DNA of 64,000 nt from Bradyrhizobium sp. WSM1417 (GTDB taxonomy: Bacteria > Pseudomonadota > Alphaproteobacteria > Rhizobiales > Xanthobacteraceae), in the NCBI RefSeq assembly GCF_000515415.1, contig NZ_KI911783.1, forward strand, positions 7,737,831 to 7,801,830, in the 5' to 3' direction. This document shows positions 26,606 through 34,446 of this stretch, one piece after another; positions within the stretch are counted from its first letter, which is position 1; every line of letters begins with the position of its first letter. Made by a program: the position numbers and the translations under genes. The notes below the pieces were generated by a model that saw nothing but the letters and a program-made list of their open reading frames with translations, searched no databases and was not told the origin of the DNA.

Positions 26606-26633
26606 AAAGCCGGCGGCAACGCCGGCTTTTTTA
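26606..26633 (+). terminator. Rho-independent terminator of rpoH
   Basis: The stem aaagccggc/gccggcttt (9 bp) with loop ggcaac is followed by a T run. It lies 45 bp after the rpoH stop. Confidence 0.88.
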
Positions 26634-26639
26634 TTGGAC

Positions 26640-26840
26640 GCAACTCTCACCGTCATGCCCCGCGACCCGGCTACGCCAAGGCTTCGCCGAGGTTGAGGTC
26701 TAGGGGCGCCGAAGCTTTAGCGCAGGCGGCAGGCGGGGCATCCAGTACGCCGCGGCGCTTGTTGTAAGAGCGAGGTCTCCAATGCAGGTCTCTGGAATAG
26801 TGGATCGCCCGGCTAAACCGGGCGATGACAGCGGGGTTGT
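26640..26840. repeat. Interspersed intergenic repeat
   Basis: This gap (26634-26919, no gene) contains cgcccggctaaaccgggcg, a palindrome of the kind common in Bradyrhizobium intergenic DNA, next to stretches such as ctctcaccgtcatgccccgc. It looks like a composite palindromic repeat. Confidence 0.5.
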
Positions 26841-26919
26841 GGCTCTGCGTTGAACCCGCGCTGCCGGTCGACCGACCAAAAGCATCGGACCGGCAGCCTC
26901 AAGAGAACGGACACGCACC

Positions 26920-27261
26920 GTGTCGATCATCCTGCAATCCACCGTCGGCGGTTTCTCCGCCCAGTTCATGCGGAAGCTGCCGCTGGTCGAGCAGGCGATG
27001 CGCGACCACGGGCTCGAGCCGTCGGAGTTCGTGATCTCGAAGGACTACGCCTCGACCGCCACGATCCCGCTGATGGGTCCGTTCTTCTTCAATTACAGCG
27101 TCTACTTCGGCGACGAAACATTCACCGTCACCGAGCCGAACGACATGGTGTTCCTGGACTACTTCTTCAAACGCGTGCTGGCGGCGGATGACCCGCCGGA
27201 ACTGCCGCGGCGGCCGGGCTTGATCCGGCGGCTGTTCGGCTGGATGTCGCAACCGGTGTAG
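26920..27261 (+). CDS. Hypothetical protein, 113 aa
   Basis: A small soluble protein starting at GTG 26920 with a weak binding site. It shows no clear membrane segment. The middle part (TIPLMGPFFFNYSVYFGDET) suggests beta strands. The C-terminus is basic (RRPGLIRRLFGW). No family is recognised. It converges with the amidase gene 4 bp away. Codon use is like its neighbours, which supports a real gene. Confidence 0.6.
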   Translation: MSIILQSTVGGFSAQFMRKLPLVEQAMRDHGLEPSEFVISKDYASTATIPLMGPFFFNYSVYFGDETFTVTEPNDMVFLDYFFKRVLAADDPPELPRRPGLIRRLFGWMSQPV

Positions 27262-27265
27262 CTCG

Positions 27266-27907
27266 TCACTCCCCCCAAGTTCTTGCCCCCCAAACCCGCG
27301 CCAGCGTCGCGAGCCAGCAGCCTTCGCAATAGCGGGCGTCCTTGTAGTCGATCCAGTTGTGCGCATAGACGTGGTCGAGCGGGATGCCGTAGCGCGCGCG
27401 CAGGATTTGGACGAGGATCTTCCATGCCGCGACCTGCGCCGCGGTCGGGCCCGTCGTGACGTCGGGATAGTTGCCGGCGAACTCGACTCCGATCGAATTG
27501 TCGCGCACCACCTGGCGATAGGTCGGCTTGTTGTCGATGTACTTGTTGTCGTTGCGGTTGGCGCCGTCGCCATGGGTCGGCACCAGGTTTTCCGCGACCG
27601 CCCAATAGACGGTGCCGTCGGTCTCGACCCACAATGTGACGCCGCGACGCGTGGGATTCTTCGCTTGCGCCTCAGCACCGCCCCGCGCCGAGCCGGCCGG
27701 TCCCTCGGTCTGGTGCACGATGATGTTGCGCCAGGGTTTTGCGTTGCCGACATCGCCCCATGGCGCCAGCCACACCATCTTCAGGCCGGGAATGTCGGGC
27801 GTGCCGGAGGCGCGCGCGAGCTTTGCGAGCTCGGCGTCGGTGGCAGCGGCAGGTGCGATCAGAATGAGAGCGGCGAGAACGGCCGCGAGCAGGCGAGAGA
27901 TCATCAT
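27266..27907 (-). CDS. Exported N-acetylmuramoyl-L-alanine amidase (amidase_2)
   Basis: A 213-residue protein with a signal peptide (LLAAVLAALILIAPAAA). The mature part is an amidase_2/PGRP-like domain, which cuts the bond between N-acetylmuramate and the stem peptide in peptidoglycan. The expected zinc ligands are visible: NIIVHQTEG (first His), and HVYAHNWIDYKDARYC near the end. DNSIGVEFAGNYP is a family block. Met at 27907 or 27904 may be used. It probably acts in the periplasm in cell-wall recycling or remodelling. Confidence 0.83.
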   Translation of the reverse strand: MMISRLLAAVLAALILIAPAAATDAELAKLARASGTPDIPGLKMVWLAPWGDVGNAKPWRNIIVHQTEGPAGSARGGAEAQAKNPTRRGVTLWVETDGTVYWAVAENLVPTHGDGANRNDNKYIDNKPTYRQVVRDNSIGVEFAGNYPDVTTGPTAAQVAAWKILVQILRARYGIPLDHVYAHNWIDYKDARYCEGCWLATLARVWGARTWGE

Positions 27908-27941
27908 GCGGGTCCAGTGCGGACCTCACGTTAGCACGCCC

Positions 27942-29153
27942 TTACGCGAATTTGCGCAAGGCCTCGCCTGGACCGACCGGGTCAGGCATGAGCGGCGGCG
28001 CCGGATCGTGGACGGCAAAGTCGTTCTTGCCGTTCTTCTTGGCCGCATAGAGGGCGTGGTCGGCATGCGCGATCAGCCGGTCCGGAAACTGGCCGACGCC
28101 GCGGTCCCACTGCGCCACTCCGATCGAGATCGCGATCGGAATGTCCACGCCGGTGCAGTTGACGGCATCCTGGCGGCAGACCTCGAGCACGCGGCGGGCG
28201 ATCGCAGCCGCTTCGCGCAAGGTTGACGACGGCAGCACGACGCAGAATTCGTCGCCGCCGGTGCGGGCGAGCATGTCGCCGGGCCTCAAGCGCGTCTGCG
28301 CCATCAAAGTGAAGTGCTGGAGGCAGGCATCGCCCGCGGCATGGCCATGGGTGTCGTTGATGGTCTTGAAGCCGTCGAGATCGATCACCAGCAGCGAGAA
28401 CGGCTCGCTGCTGCGCTCCGAGCGGGCGCATTCTTCACCCAGCCGCTGCAACAGGTGCCGCCGGTTGGCGACACCGGTGAGATCGTCGAGCAGCGCGAGG
28501 TCGGCAACCTCGTTGCGCAGGCGGTCCATCGCCATCAGCAGGAAGCCGAAATTGAGCGTCATCGACAGAAACAGCAGGCCCAGCACCATGACAGCATGAG
28601 ACTGCCCGCCGGCGACCGACGAGAAATCGCCGCCGAGCAGATTGCCGATCGCACGGGCCGCGAAGATCGCGATGATGGTGATGATCACGATGCCGGAGAG
28701 CCGGGCTCCCGGGCTGGCGCGGCCTTCCGGCGGCGACAGCAGCAAACGCAGCGACAGCGCCAGCGGCAGCCCCTGACCGAGCGAGTAGCTGAGCATGCGC
28801 AGCTGCATGTGATCGTATGCGACCATGAAGAACACGACGCCACCGAGGCTGAGAATTCCGGTGGCGGCCATGACGCGCCAGGACACCGGTTGGCCGTAGA
28901 AGCGCTGAATGCCCATGGCGGCAAGGCAGCTCGCCGCGATGACGCCGGCGGCACCAAGCAGAAGCGGGACAGGCGAAACGACGAAAAGGCGGATCAAGGC
29001 CGCCATCGTGCCGGTCGCGCCGACGAAGCACGATGCCATCCAGAACCGTGCGGCCGCGAATTTCGGATAGGAGCGCGTCACGTAGGCCCAGATCAGGCCG
29101 AGCGCCAGGAAGTTGACGACGAACACGGTCCAGAGTGTCGGCACGTTCAGCAT
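27942..29153 (-). CDS. Membrane-bound diguanylate cyclase (GGDEF)
   Basis: A 403-residue protein. The N-terminal half has about six to seven membrane helices and no recognised sensor fold. The C-terminal GGDEF domain makes cyclic di-GMP from GTP: DDLTGVANRRHL opens it and RTGGDEFCVVLPS is the active site. RPGD lies five residues before GGDEF, so the inhibitory I-site (RxxD) is intact and product inhibition is expected. ATG 29153 is preferred; a GTG four codons earlier is possible. No EAL domain is present. It lies alone, 34 bp upstream of (beyond) the amidase start. Confidence 0.9.
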   Translation of the reverse strand: MLNVPTLWTVFVVNFLALGLIWAYVTRSYPKFAAARFWMASCFVGATGTMAALIRLFVVSPVPLLLGAAGVIAASCLAAMGIQRFYGQPVSWRVMAATGILSLGGVVFFMVAYDHMQLRMLSYSLGQGLPLALSLRLLLSPPEGRASPGARLSGIVIITIIAIFAARAIGNLLGGDFSSVAGGQSHAVMVLGLLFLSMTLNFGFLLMAMDRLRNEVADLALLDDLTGVANRRHLLQRLGEECARSERSSEPFSLLVIDLDGFKTINDTHGHAAGDACLQHFTLMAQTRLRPGDMLARTGGDEFCVVLPSSTLREAAAIARRVLEVCRQDAVNCTGVDIPIAISIGVAQWDRGVGQFPDRLIAHADHALYAAKKNGKNDFAVHDPAPPLMPDPVGPGEALRKFA

Positions 29154-29165
29154 GGCGCGCGCCAC

Positions 29166-29535
29166 AAGCGCAGCATCGCGCCCTCTGTCCCTGCCAGCTG
29201 TCCGTCCATGACCCCGTCCCCGTTTTCTTGCGGGGACAATGCGGCCGTCGCGCTTAACGGAGTCTCACTGCGATCCGCGAAAGCATGCCTTTGGTTTTGG
29301 ATTCATGAACGGCTGGCGCATTGTCGGATCGTTAGGCATGCCGGCGACGCCGGATTCGCGAACCAAAATCACCCGAAAATGCATCTGAGCTGTGGATAAC
29401 GCGATGACACGGATGTGACAGCGCGGGGCAGAAGCGCGCGAATCTGCTGAGCTTGTCATCGAGGATGTTGCGAGGCTGGCCCTCCGCCGAGCATCCCTCG
29501 TGTCGCGTTTCACCATTAACCCTGAAGAGGATCCT
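29166..29535. other. Intergenic region with a hairpin, no gene
   Basis: Contains a 7-bp hairpin gtccccg...cggggac near 29215-29236 and unremarkable sequence. It must hold the promoter of the lysine-rich peptide gene and of the cyclase on the other strand, but I see no clear -35/-10 pair. Confidence 0.5.
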
Positions 29536-29607
29536 ATGGCTAAGAAAGCGAAGAAGGCGAAGAAGGCGACGAAGAAGAAGGCCAAGAAGGCAGCGAAGAA
29601 GAAGTAA
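29536..29607 (+). CDS. 23-residue Lys/Ala-rich basic peptide (histone H1-tail-like)
   Basis: A very short gene starting ATG GCT AAG AAA GCG and ending TAA. The 23 residues are only Met, Ala, Lys and one Thr, with 14 lysines in KK-A and KKK clusters, as in the tails of bacterial histone H1-like proteins. AGAGGA lies 6 nt before the ATG, and a hairpin plus an intrinsic terminator follow. A nucleic-acid binding role is the obvious guess from charge. Spurious translation cannot be excluded, but the ribosome site, the compact codon pattern and the terminator argue for a real gene. Confidence 0.6.
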   Translation: MAKKAKKAKKATKKKAKKAAKKK

Positions 29608-29625
29608 CGAGGCTTCTTATTCTTT

Positions 29626-29653
29626 GCCCGGGTGGAGCTCGCTCCGCCCGGGC
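29626..29653 (+). other. Strong hairpin downstream of the Lys-rich peptide gene
   Basis: gcccgggtggagc pairs with gctccgcccgggc (12 of 13 bp) around a 2-nt loop. There is no T run, so it may stabilise the short mRNA rather than end it. Confidence 0.55.
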
Positions 29654-29682
29654 GTCGGGTGGGAGGTCTGAGCTGGAAGATG

Positions 29683-29706
29683 GCGGGCGCAAGGCCCGCT
29701 TTTTTA
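29683..29706 (+). terminator. Rho-independent terminator
   Basis: Stem gcgggc/gcccgc with loop gcaag, followed by tttttta. On the plus strand it ends the transcript of the lysine-rich peptide. Confidence 0.85.
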
Positions 29707-29735
29707 TTGGCTCCCGCGTTGATTGGCTGGAGAAG

Positions 29736-30347
29736 CTATCGCTCCGCGAACGCCAGCTTGGCGCCGAGCGCGGCGAAGCCGGCGGCAAAGCTCCGGCGCA
29801 GCCAGGCCATGACACGCGGGCGGGAGATCACACGCTCGCGCACCGAGGCTGCGCAGAGCCCGTAGACCACGAACACCACAAACGTCATCGCCATGAAGGC
29901 GCCGCTCAATTCCAGCATCCGGGCCAGCACATGGGCTTCGTCCACAGCGATGAACTGCGGCAGGAAGGCCAGGAAGAAGATCGACAGCTTCGGATTGAGG
30001 ATGTTGATCAGGAAGCCGGTCACGATTACCCGGCCAACCGAACGCTCGCGGATCTCGCCATCGACCGCCAGCGCCCCGGTCTCGCGAAGCGCCTGCCAGG
30101 ACATGTAGAGCAGATAGGCGACGCCGCACCATTTCAGCGCGGCGAAGGCGAGCGCACTGGTGTGGAGCACGGCGGCGAGCCCCAGCATCGCGGCCGTCAT
30201 ATGCGGCACGATTCCGAGGGTGCAGCCGAAGGCAGCCGCGATGCTCGCGCGCGAGCCGCGGGTCAGCGCTGCCGCCAGTGTGTAGAGCACGCCGGTGCCG
30301 GGCGAGGCGACGACGATCAGCGAGGTGAGCAGGAAGGACAAGGTCAT
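29736..30347 (-). CDS. LysE/RhtB family exporter
   Basis: A 203-residue membrane protein with about six helices. The N-terminal VVASPGTGVLYTLAAALTRG carries the family's P-G-P/S-P-G signature. FLINILNPKLSIFFLAFLPQF is the second conserved block. These proteins export amino acids such as homoserine, threonine or lysine. A second LysE-type gene lies at 42051-42671. The substrate is unknown. It is not in an operon with the neighbouring receiver-domain gene, whose stop is 56 bp upstream of this start. Confidence 0.85.
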   Translation of the reverse strand: MTLSFLLTSLIVVASPGTGVLYTLAAALTRGSRASIAAAFGCTLGIVPHMTAAMLGLAAVLHTSALAFAALKWCGVAYLLYMSWQALRETGALAVDGEIRERSVGRVIVTGFLINILNPKLSIFFLAFLPQFIAVDEAHVLARMLELSGAFMAMTFVVFVVYGLCAASVRERVISRPRVMAWLRRSFAAGFAALGAKLAFAER

Positions 30348-30403
30348 GGACCGACCTTATCACCGCGCTCCGGACCACGAAAGCCGGCCTGCCGGATCGA
30401 GCG

Positions 30404-30778
30404 TCAGGACAGTTGCGCGATCTCGGCCTCGCGGAGCACGTCGAGCGGCGCCCAGGGCTTGGCCCAGAACTTTGCGCCGTTCGGCAAGGGTTGCATCAAG
30501 GGGCGGCCGGAGGTGACGACGATGTCGAGCTTCGGGTTGCGGTCCTTGGCGACATGCGCGAGCTCGACCCCGTTCATGCGGCCGGCGAGTTGCACGTCGG
30601 TCATCATCAGGCAGAGCGCGCCGGCGCTCTTCTCCAGCACAAGCTCGGCCGCCTCGGCGCTCTCGCATTGAATGACGTCGTAGCCGCTTTCTTCGAGAAG
30701 AAGACTGAGCATCTCCCTCTGCATGAGGTCGTCTTCCACGATCAGTGCGGTGGCGCGAAATGGCTGTGCTTGTCCCAT
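30404..30778 (-). CDS. Stand-alone response regulator receiver domain (CheY-like)
   Basis: A 124-residue receiver domain with no output domain. The acidic pocket is VEDD near residue 15; the phosphorylated Asp is in MMTDVQLAG near 62; the switch Thr/Ser is in VVTSGRP; the conserved Lys is in FWAKPW. Such single-domain regulators relay phosphate or act by protein contact. The kinase partner is not in the neighbourhood; the hybrid sensor at 46.8 kb has its own receiver. It is divergent from the SDR gene. Confidence 0.87.
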   Translation of the reverse strand: MGQAQPFRATALIVEDDLMQREMLSLLLEESGYDVIQCESAEAAELVLEKSAGALCLMMTDVQLAGRMNGVELAHVAKDRNPKLDIVVTSGRPLMQPLPNGAKFWAKPWAPLDVLREAEIAQLS

Positions 30779-30905
30779 CGGCGGCTCCCAATGCTGCCTG
30801 TCTTCATCAAGTAACGTAGGTTAAGGTGGGAACAGCGATGCGGTTCGGTTCCAATATGAAAAAATGTAAATCATAGTTCCGCTCAAGGCTCGACGGGGGA
30901 TCATC

Positions 30906-31742
30906 ATGACTGCAATCCGCGGCGCCGCCGCCATCACCGGAGCGGCAAGCGGCATCGGCCGCGCGCTGGCGATCGAGCTTGCGCGGCGCGGCTGCGATCT
31001 CGCGCTCGCCGATCGCGACGAGGCCGGGCTGAAGACGCTCGCGGCCGAGATCGGAGCCGCATGCAAGGTCAGCCTGCATCGCGTCGACGTCAGCGAGCCC
31101 GACGACAACGCGCAGTTCGCGCGTGAGGCGACCACCGCGCATCCCGCGCTCGGCATCGTCGTCAACAATGCCGGCGTGGCGCTGATGGGCTCGTTCGAGG
31201 AGATCGACCAGGCGCAGATGGACTGGCTGTTCGACATCAATTTCTGGGGCGTGGTGCACGGCACGCGCGCCTTCCTGCCGCATCTGAAGACGTTGGGCGA
31301 GGCGCACATCGTCAACCTGTCCTCGATCTTCGGCATCATCGCCCCGCCCGGACAGTCGGCTTATGCCGCGGCGAAATTCGCGGTGCGCGGCTTTTCCGAG
31401 AGCGTGCGGCACGAGCTTGCAGTCGCGGGCAGCCCTGTCAGGCTGTCGGTCGTGCATCCCGGCGGCGTCGCCACCGCCATCGCCCGCAATTCGCGCACCG
31501 GGGTCGGCGTCACCGACAATGCGCGCCGGTCGCAATCGATCGAGCGGTTCGAGAACGCGGCCAAGACCACGCCGCGAGACGCCGCGCTGCGCATCATCAA
31601 GGGCATCGAGAGAAACGAACCGCGCATCCTGATCGGCAACGACGCCCGCTTCATGGATCTCCTGCAGCGCTTCCGCCCGGCAACGTACTGGGCGCCGTTA
31701 CAGCGCAAGCTGGAGAGGATGGCGAAGGGGCTGGCGAAGTAA
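30906..31742 (+). CDS. Short-chain dehydrogenase/reductase
   Basis: A 278-residue SDR. The nucleotide site is ITGAASGIGRA. NNAG follows, then the catalytic Ser in NLSSIFG and the YxxxK in QSAYAAAKFA. The substrate is unknown. The C-terminal extension (EPRILIGNDARFMDLLQRF) is typical of the classical SDRs annotated near acetoin or lipid reductases. The start is ATG 30906 with GGGGATC upstream. It ends just before a palindromic repeat. Confidence 0.88.
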   Translation: MTAIRGAAAITGAASGIGRALAIELARRGCDLALADRDEAGLKTLAAEIGAACKVSLHRVDVSEPDDNAQFAREATTAHPALGIVVNNAGVALMGSFEEIDQAQMDWLFDINFWGVVHGTRAFLPHLKTLGEAHIVNLSSIFGIIAPPGQSAYAAAKFAVRGFSESVRHELAVAGSPVRLSVVHPGGVATAIARNSRTGVGVTDNARRSQSIERFENAAKTTPRDAALRIIKGIERNEPRILIGNDARFMDLLQRFRPATYWAPLQRKLERMAKGLAK

Positions 31743-31768
31743 GTCAGGGGCGCGGCACTGTCTCCGCT

Positions 31769-31854
31769 CGTCATTGCGAGGAGCGCAGCGACGAAGCAAT
31801 CCAGACTGTCTCCACGGAAAGATTCTGGATTGCTTCGCTGCGCTCGCAACGACG
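31769..31854. repeat. REP-like inverted repeat, cgtcattgcgag family, copy 1
   Basis: cgtcattgcgag...gcaatcca pairs with tggattgcttcgctgcgctc...gcaacgac across about 85 bp. A sister copy is at 34297-34373. Both sit just after a gene end. Confidence 0.8.
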
Positions 31855-31871
31855 ACTGTGGTTAGCTCCCC

Positions 31872-32678
31872 TCACTGCCCCGCCAGCCGATCGGCAAAAT
31901 ACCCGATCGTCTTGCGATAGATCACCGCCCTGTTCCATTCGCGCATGGCCTCGAAATTGGGAGTGCCTTCGCCGTAGGGCTGGCCCATCTTGAAGCCGCT
32001 GGTGTGAAGCAGGGTCGCGGTCGAAGCGAGCACGTCGGGGACGCTGTGGCGGAGATCGACGTGGCCGTCGCCGTCGAAATCGACGCCGTACTTGATGTAG
32101 GAGGACGGCAGGAACTGGGTCTGGCCGATCTCGCCGGCATAGGCGCCAATGAGGTCGCGCAGCGGCAGGTCGCCGCGCTGCACGATCTTCAGCGCCGCGA
32201 GCAGCTCGCCCTGGAATAGCTCGGTGCGGCGGCAATCATGCGCCAGTGTCGCCAGGGTGCGGACCACCGGCAGCTTGCCGATGTCGCCCTTGCCGAAATC
32301 GCTCTCCAGCCCCCAGATCGCGACCAGGATATAGCGGGGCACGCCGAACTGCTGCTCGATGCGCGAGAGCAGCGCGGCATGGCGCTGCAACAGCGCCTTG
32401 CCGCCGTTGATACGGCCGGGACCGACGCGGGTCGAGACATACTGCTCAAAGCTCTTGTTGAAGGTGTAGCGCTGGCGCCGGTCGAAGGCGAGCACCGCGC
32501 CGTCCTGCTGCACACCGCTGAGCGCCGCGCTGGTCACGCTTGCCGAGACGCCGGCTCCTTGCGCTTCCGAGGCCATGCTGGCGACAAAGCTGTTGAAGTC
32601 GCCGCCGCAGCGCGCGGCCTGCGCCGATCCGCCGGCCAGACAGACGATGACGGCGGTGGCGAGGGCATATCGCAGCAT
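31872..32678 (-). CDS. Lytic murein transglycosylase (MltB-like)
   Basis: A 268-residue periplasmic enzyme with a signal peptide (LATAVIVCLAGGSAQA, then AR). The fold is the SLT_2/MltB type; the catalytic Glu is in AIWGLESDFGKG, and GEIGQTQFLPSSYIKYGVDFDGDG is a diagnostic block. It cleaves the glycan strand to a 1,6-anhydro product. The absence of a lipobox Cys at the cleavage site suggests a soluble rather than lipid-anchored form. The opposite-strand gene 32822-33361 is divergent from it. Confidence 0.86.
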   Translation of the reverse strand: MLRYALATAVIVCLAGGSAQAARCGGDFNSFVASMASEAQGAGVSASVTSAALSGVQQDGAVLAFDRRQRYTFNKSFEQYVSTRVGPGRINGGKALLQRHAALLSRIEQQFGVPRYILVAIWGLESDFGKGDIGKLPVVRTLATLAHDCRRTELFQGELLAALKIVQRGDLPLRDLIGAYAGEIGQTQFLPSSYIKYGVDFDGDGHVDLRHSVPDVLASTATLLHTSGFKMGQPYGEGTPNFEAMREWNRAVIYRKTIGYFADRLAGQ

Positions 32679-32821
32679 ATGGGAAAATCCTTGGGTATTT
32701 GAGCGGAAAGCAACGCGCGATCATGCCCGGGAAAGCCGCCATCGTCAAAGCGCTGCGCTTGATCCGCATCAACGCGTCTCATGCCCTTCTTCCTAGACTG
32801 GAGCAAACAGGAGAGCCGTCC

Positions 32822-33361
32822 ATGATCGGAATTAGCTTGACCGCCGAGCAGGTTCGCAATGCACCGGCACCGGTGCGGCAATGGATCGAGCAGGAGCTGC
32901 TCGCCTCGTTCAACCTTGCGCCCCGGTCGCCTGCGGCCGCCCCGGCCGCGCCCGCCCATCTCGTCGCCTGCAGCGTCGAGGACGTGGCCGGCGTGCTCGA
33001 GCACATCCGCGGCGTGTTTCCGGCCGTCAACGTGCTGCTGGAGTTCGGTCGACCGGGCATCAGCTACGGCCAGCCCGCGGTGATGACGTTTCGTCTGATC
33101 GACGTCCTGCATCACACGCGGCTGCAGGACGTCGGCCAGGTCATCACCTGCCTGGAGATGATCAACCAGGCACTGACCGAAGTGAAGAAGGACCCGGCGG
33201 CGCGGTTCTGCGGTTTCGACAATGAAGGCCACTGCCTGATCGCGCCGCAGACGCAGGCCAGCATCGCAACGCTCTGGCAGACCATGACGGAGCGTCAGCA
33301 GGCGCAGCAAGCCAACACAACGAACACCAGGACGGCCGACCGGATCGCGCCGGCAGCGTGA
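32822..33361 (+). CDS. Hypothetical protein, 179 aa
   Basis: A soluble protein of unknown function. The ATG at 32822 has AGGAGAG at the right distance; the earlier open frame lacks this. The N-terminus (LTAEQVRNAPAPVRQWIEQE) is helical, a Pro/Ala linker follows, then a compact domain (SVEDVAGVLEHIRGVFPAVN) and a disordered tail. It resembles small proteins common in Bradyrhizobium but I cannot name a domain. Confidence 0.65.
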   Translation: MIGISLTAEQVRNAPAPVRQWIEQELLASFNLAPRSPAAAPAAPAHLVACSVEDVAGVLEHIRGVFPAVNVLLEFGRPGISYGQPAVMTFRLIDVLHHTRLQDVGQVITCLEMINQALTEVKKDPAARFCGFDNEGHCLIAPQTQASIATLWQTMTERQQAQQANTTNTRTADRIAPAA

Positions 33362-33729
33362 GGCGAAGCGGCCCGGATTCTTCCGGGACTATCGCTTCCG
33401 GATCGGCCCTCCGGTTAGAACGGCAAGGCGGTCGCAACGGAGCTGGTGAAGAACTTTCGAATCGCGCCGACGCGATTGCGTGAAGTGCGGAACTCAATAA
33501 TGTTCGCATCGCAACTTCTGCACGCACGCGGGAACACGTGCCGGCGAACGCGCGCTTGCTGACAAGGCGCGCACCGGTCGCTGCATTGCGAGAGCAGGAA
33601 ATATGAACAAAGTGATTTTGTCCGTCCAAGCAATTGCTTCGGCGAAACGCGATGCCGCGACCACTGCAAATGCGATGTGCTCGCTCAGACATCGCAGTGC
33701 TAACGATTTGCCTTGCCACGGCATGGCGC

Positions 33730-33824
33730 CGGTTATAACCTTCTATTCTAGGTTGTCGCCCCGCCAGCCCCGGGCGACACTGAAGACCAAAATAAACGGC
33801 GGGCTTCGCGGCCCGCCGTTTGTT
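33730..33824 (+). ncRNA. Candidate small RNA 3' region: consecutive hairpins and terminator
   Basis: Hairpin 1 pairs aacct with aggtt. Hairpin 2 pairs gtcgccc with gggcgac (7 bp). Hairpin 3, the terminator, pairs aaacggcgggc with gcccgccgttt. The 5' end and a promoter are not identified, so this is tentative. Confidence 0.35.
33794..33824 (+). terminator. Rho-independent terminator-like hairpin
   Basis: Perfect 11-bp stem aaacggcgggc/gcccgccgttt with a 6-nt loop; the T run is short. No protein gene ends just before it. Confidence 0.7.
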
Positions 33825-34043
33825 GAGGCAAGGGTGAGGCAAGGCTGAAGGTAAGGGTCTCCTCGGCGGAGCGCATCGGGTTTTGCGAAGCGTTGGATGC
33901 TTCCGCCCGACATCAGGCGCCTCGTAAACGGGTTCGTGGATCGATCGCGCAGCCGGTTCTGCCGCCGCAGCGCCCCGCGGCCAGCCCCCGGAAACCTGCC
34001 AAAGTCATTTGACTATGGCCCCCTGATCGACGAAAAGCCGGCC

Positions 34044-34280
34044 ATGGCCAAAAAACCCGGAACCAATCCCAAGGGCGAATTCGCCTTTTTCAACGTCTTC
34101 TATGAAGACGGCTCCCAACGCTCCAACCGGCGCGTGCCCGCCGAATTGCTCGGCGGCCTCGACGGCGACGAGCCGGCCCGCGCCTACATCATGGAGCAGG
34201 ACCGCGAGATCGCCGAAAAATCCGGCCGCCCGGCGCTGGAGATCAAGAACCTCGAGCGGGTCGGCGCGAAGAAGAAATAG
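34044..34280 (+). CDS. Small conserved hypothetical protein, 78 aa
   Basis: A small basic-ended protein beginning MAKKPGTNPKGEFAFFNVFY. The middle (RRVPAELLGGLDGDEPARAY) is helical and the C-terminus is lysine-rich. It has no Cys and no membrane segment. ATG 34044 is chosen; the frame is open upstream without signals. A REP-like repeat and a bidirectional terminator follow. I recognise no function. Confidence 0.7.
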   Translation: MAKKPGTNPKGEFAFFNVFYEDGSQRSNRRVPAELLGGLDGDEPARAYIMEQDREIAEKSGRPALEIKNLERVGAKKK

Positions 34281-34296
34281 GCTTCAGCCCTATCCA

Positions 34297-34373
34297 CGTC
34301 ATTGCGAGCGGAGCGAAGCAATCCACGGCTCCACATGCTGCGCGATGGATTGCTTCGCTCCGCTCGCAAGGAC
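34297..34373. repeat. REP-like inverted repeat, cgtcattgcgag family, copy 2
   Basis: cgtcattgcgagcggagcga pairs with tcgctccgctcgcaaggac, with inner arms agcaatcca/tggattgct. Same family as 31769-31854. Confidence 0.82.
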
Positions 34374-34397
34374 CGGGCGAGAGCGGAAGCTAAAACA

Positions 34398-34425
34398 AAA
34401 ACGGCGGGCCTTGGCCCGCCGTTTT
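34398..34425. terminator. Bidirectional rho-independent terminator
   Basis: aaaacggcggg/cccgccgtttt (11 bp) with A/T runs on both sides. It serves the plus-strand small gene and the minus-strand rpoD, whose stop is 22 bp away. Confidence 0.88.
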
Positions 34426-34446
34426 GCTTTGAATCGATGTTCGCGC

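Larger units (their letters stand above)
33362..34043. other. Gene-poor region with a candidate structured RNA
   Basis: About 680 bp without a convincing protein gene. An 81-codon frame at 33603-33848 runs through the terminator at 33794 and is rejected. From 33735 to 33824 there are three hairpins in a row, the last a terminator, which would suit the 3' end of a small RNA. Confidence 0.5.

Noticed and set aside
33603..33848. An 81-codon plus-strand gene
   Set aside because: It reads through a strong terminator hairpin and has an odd composition.
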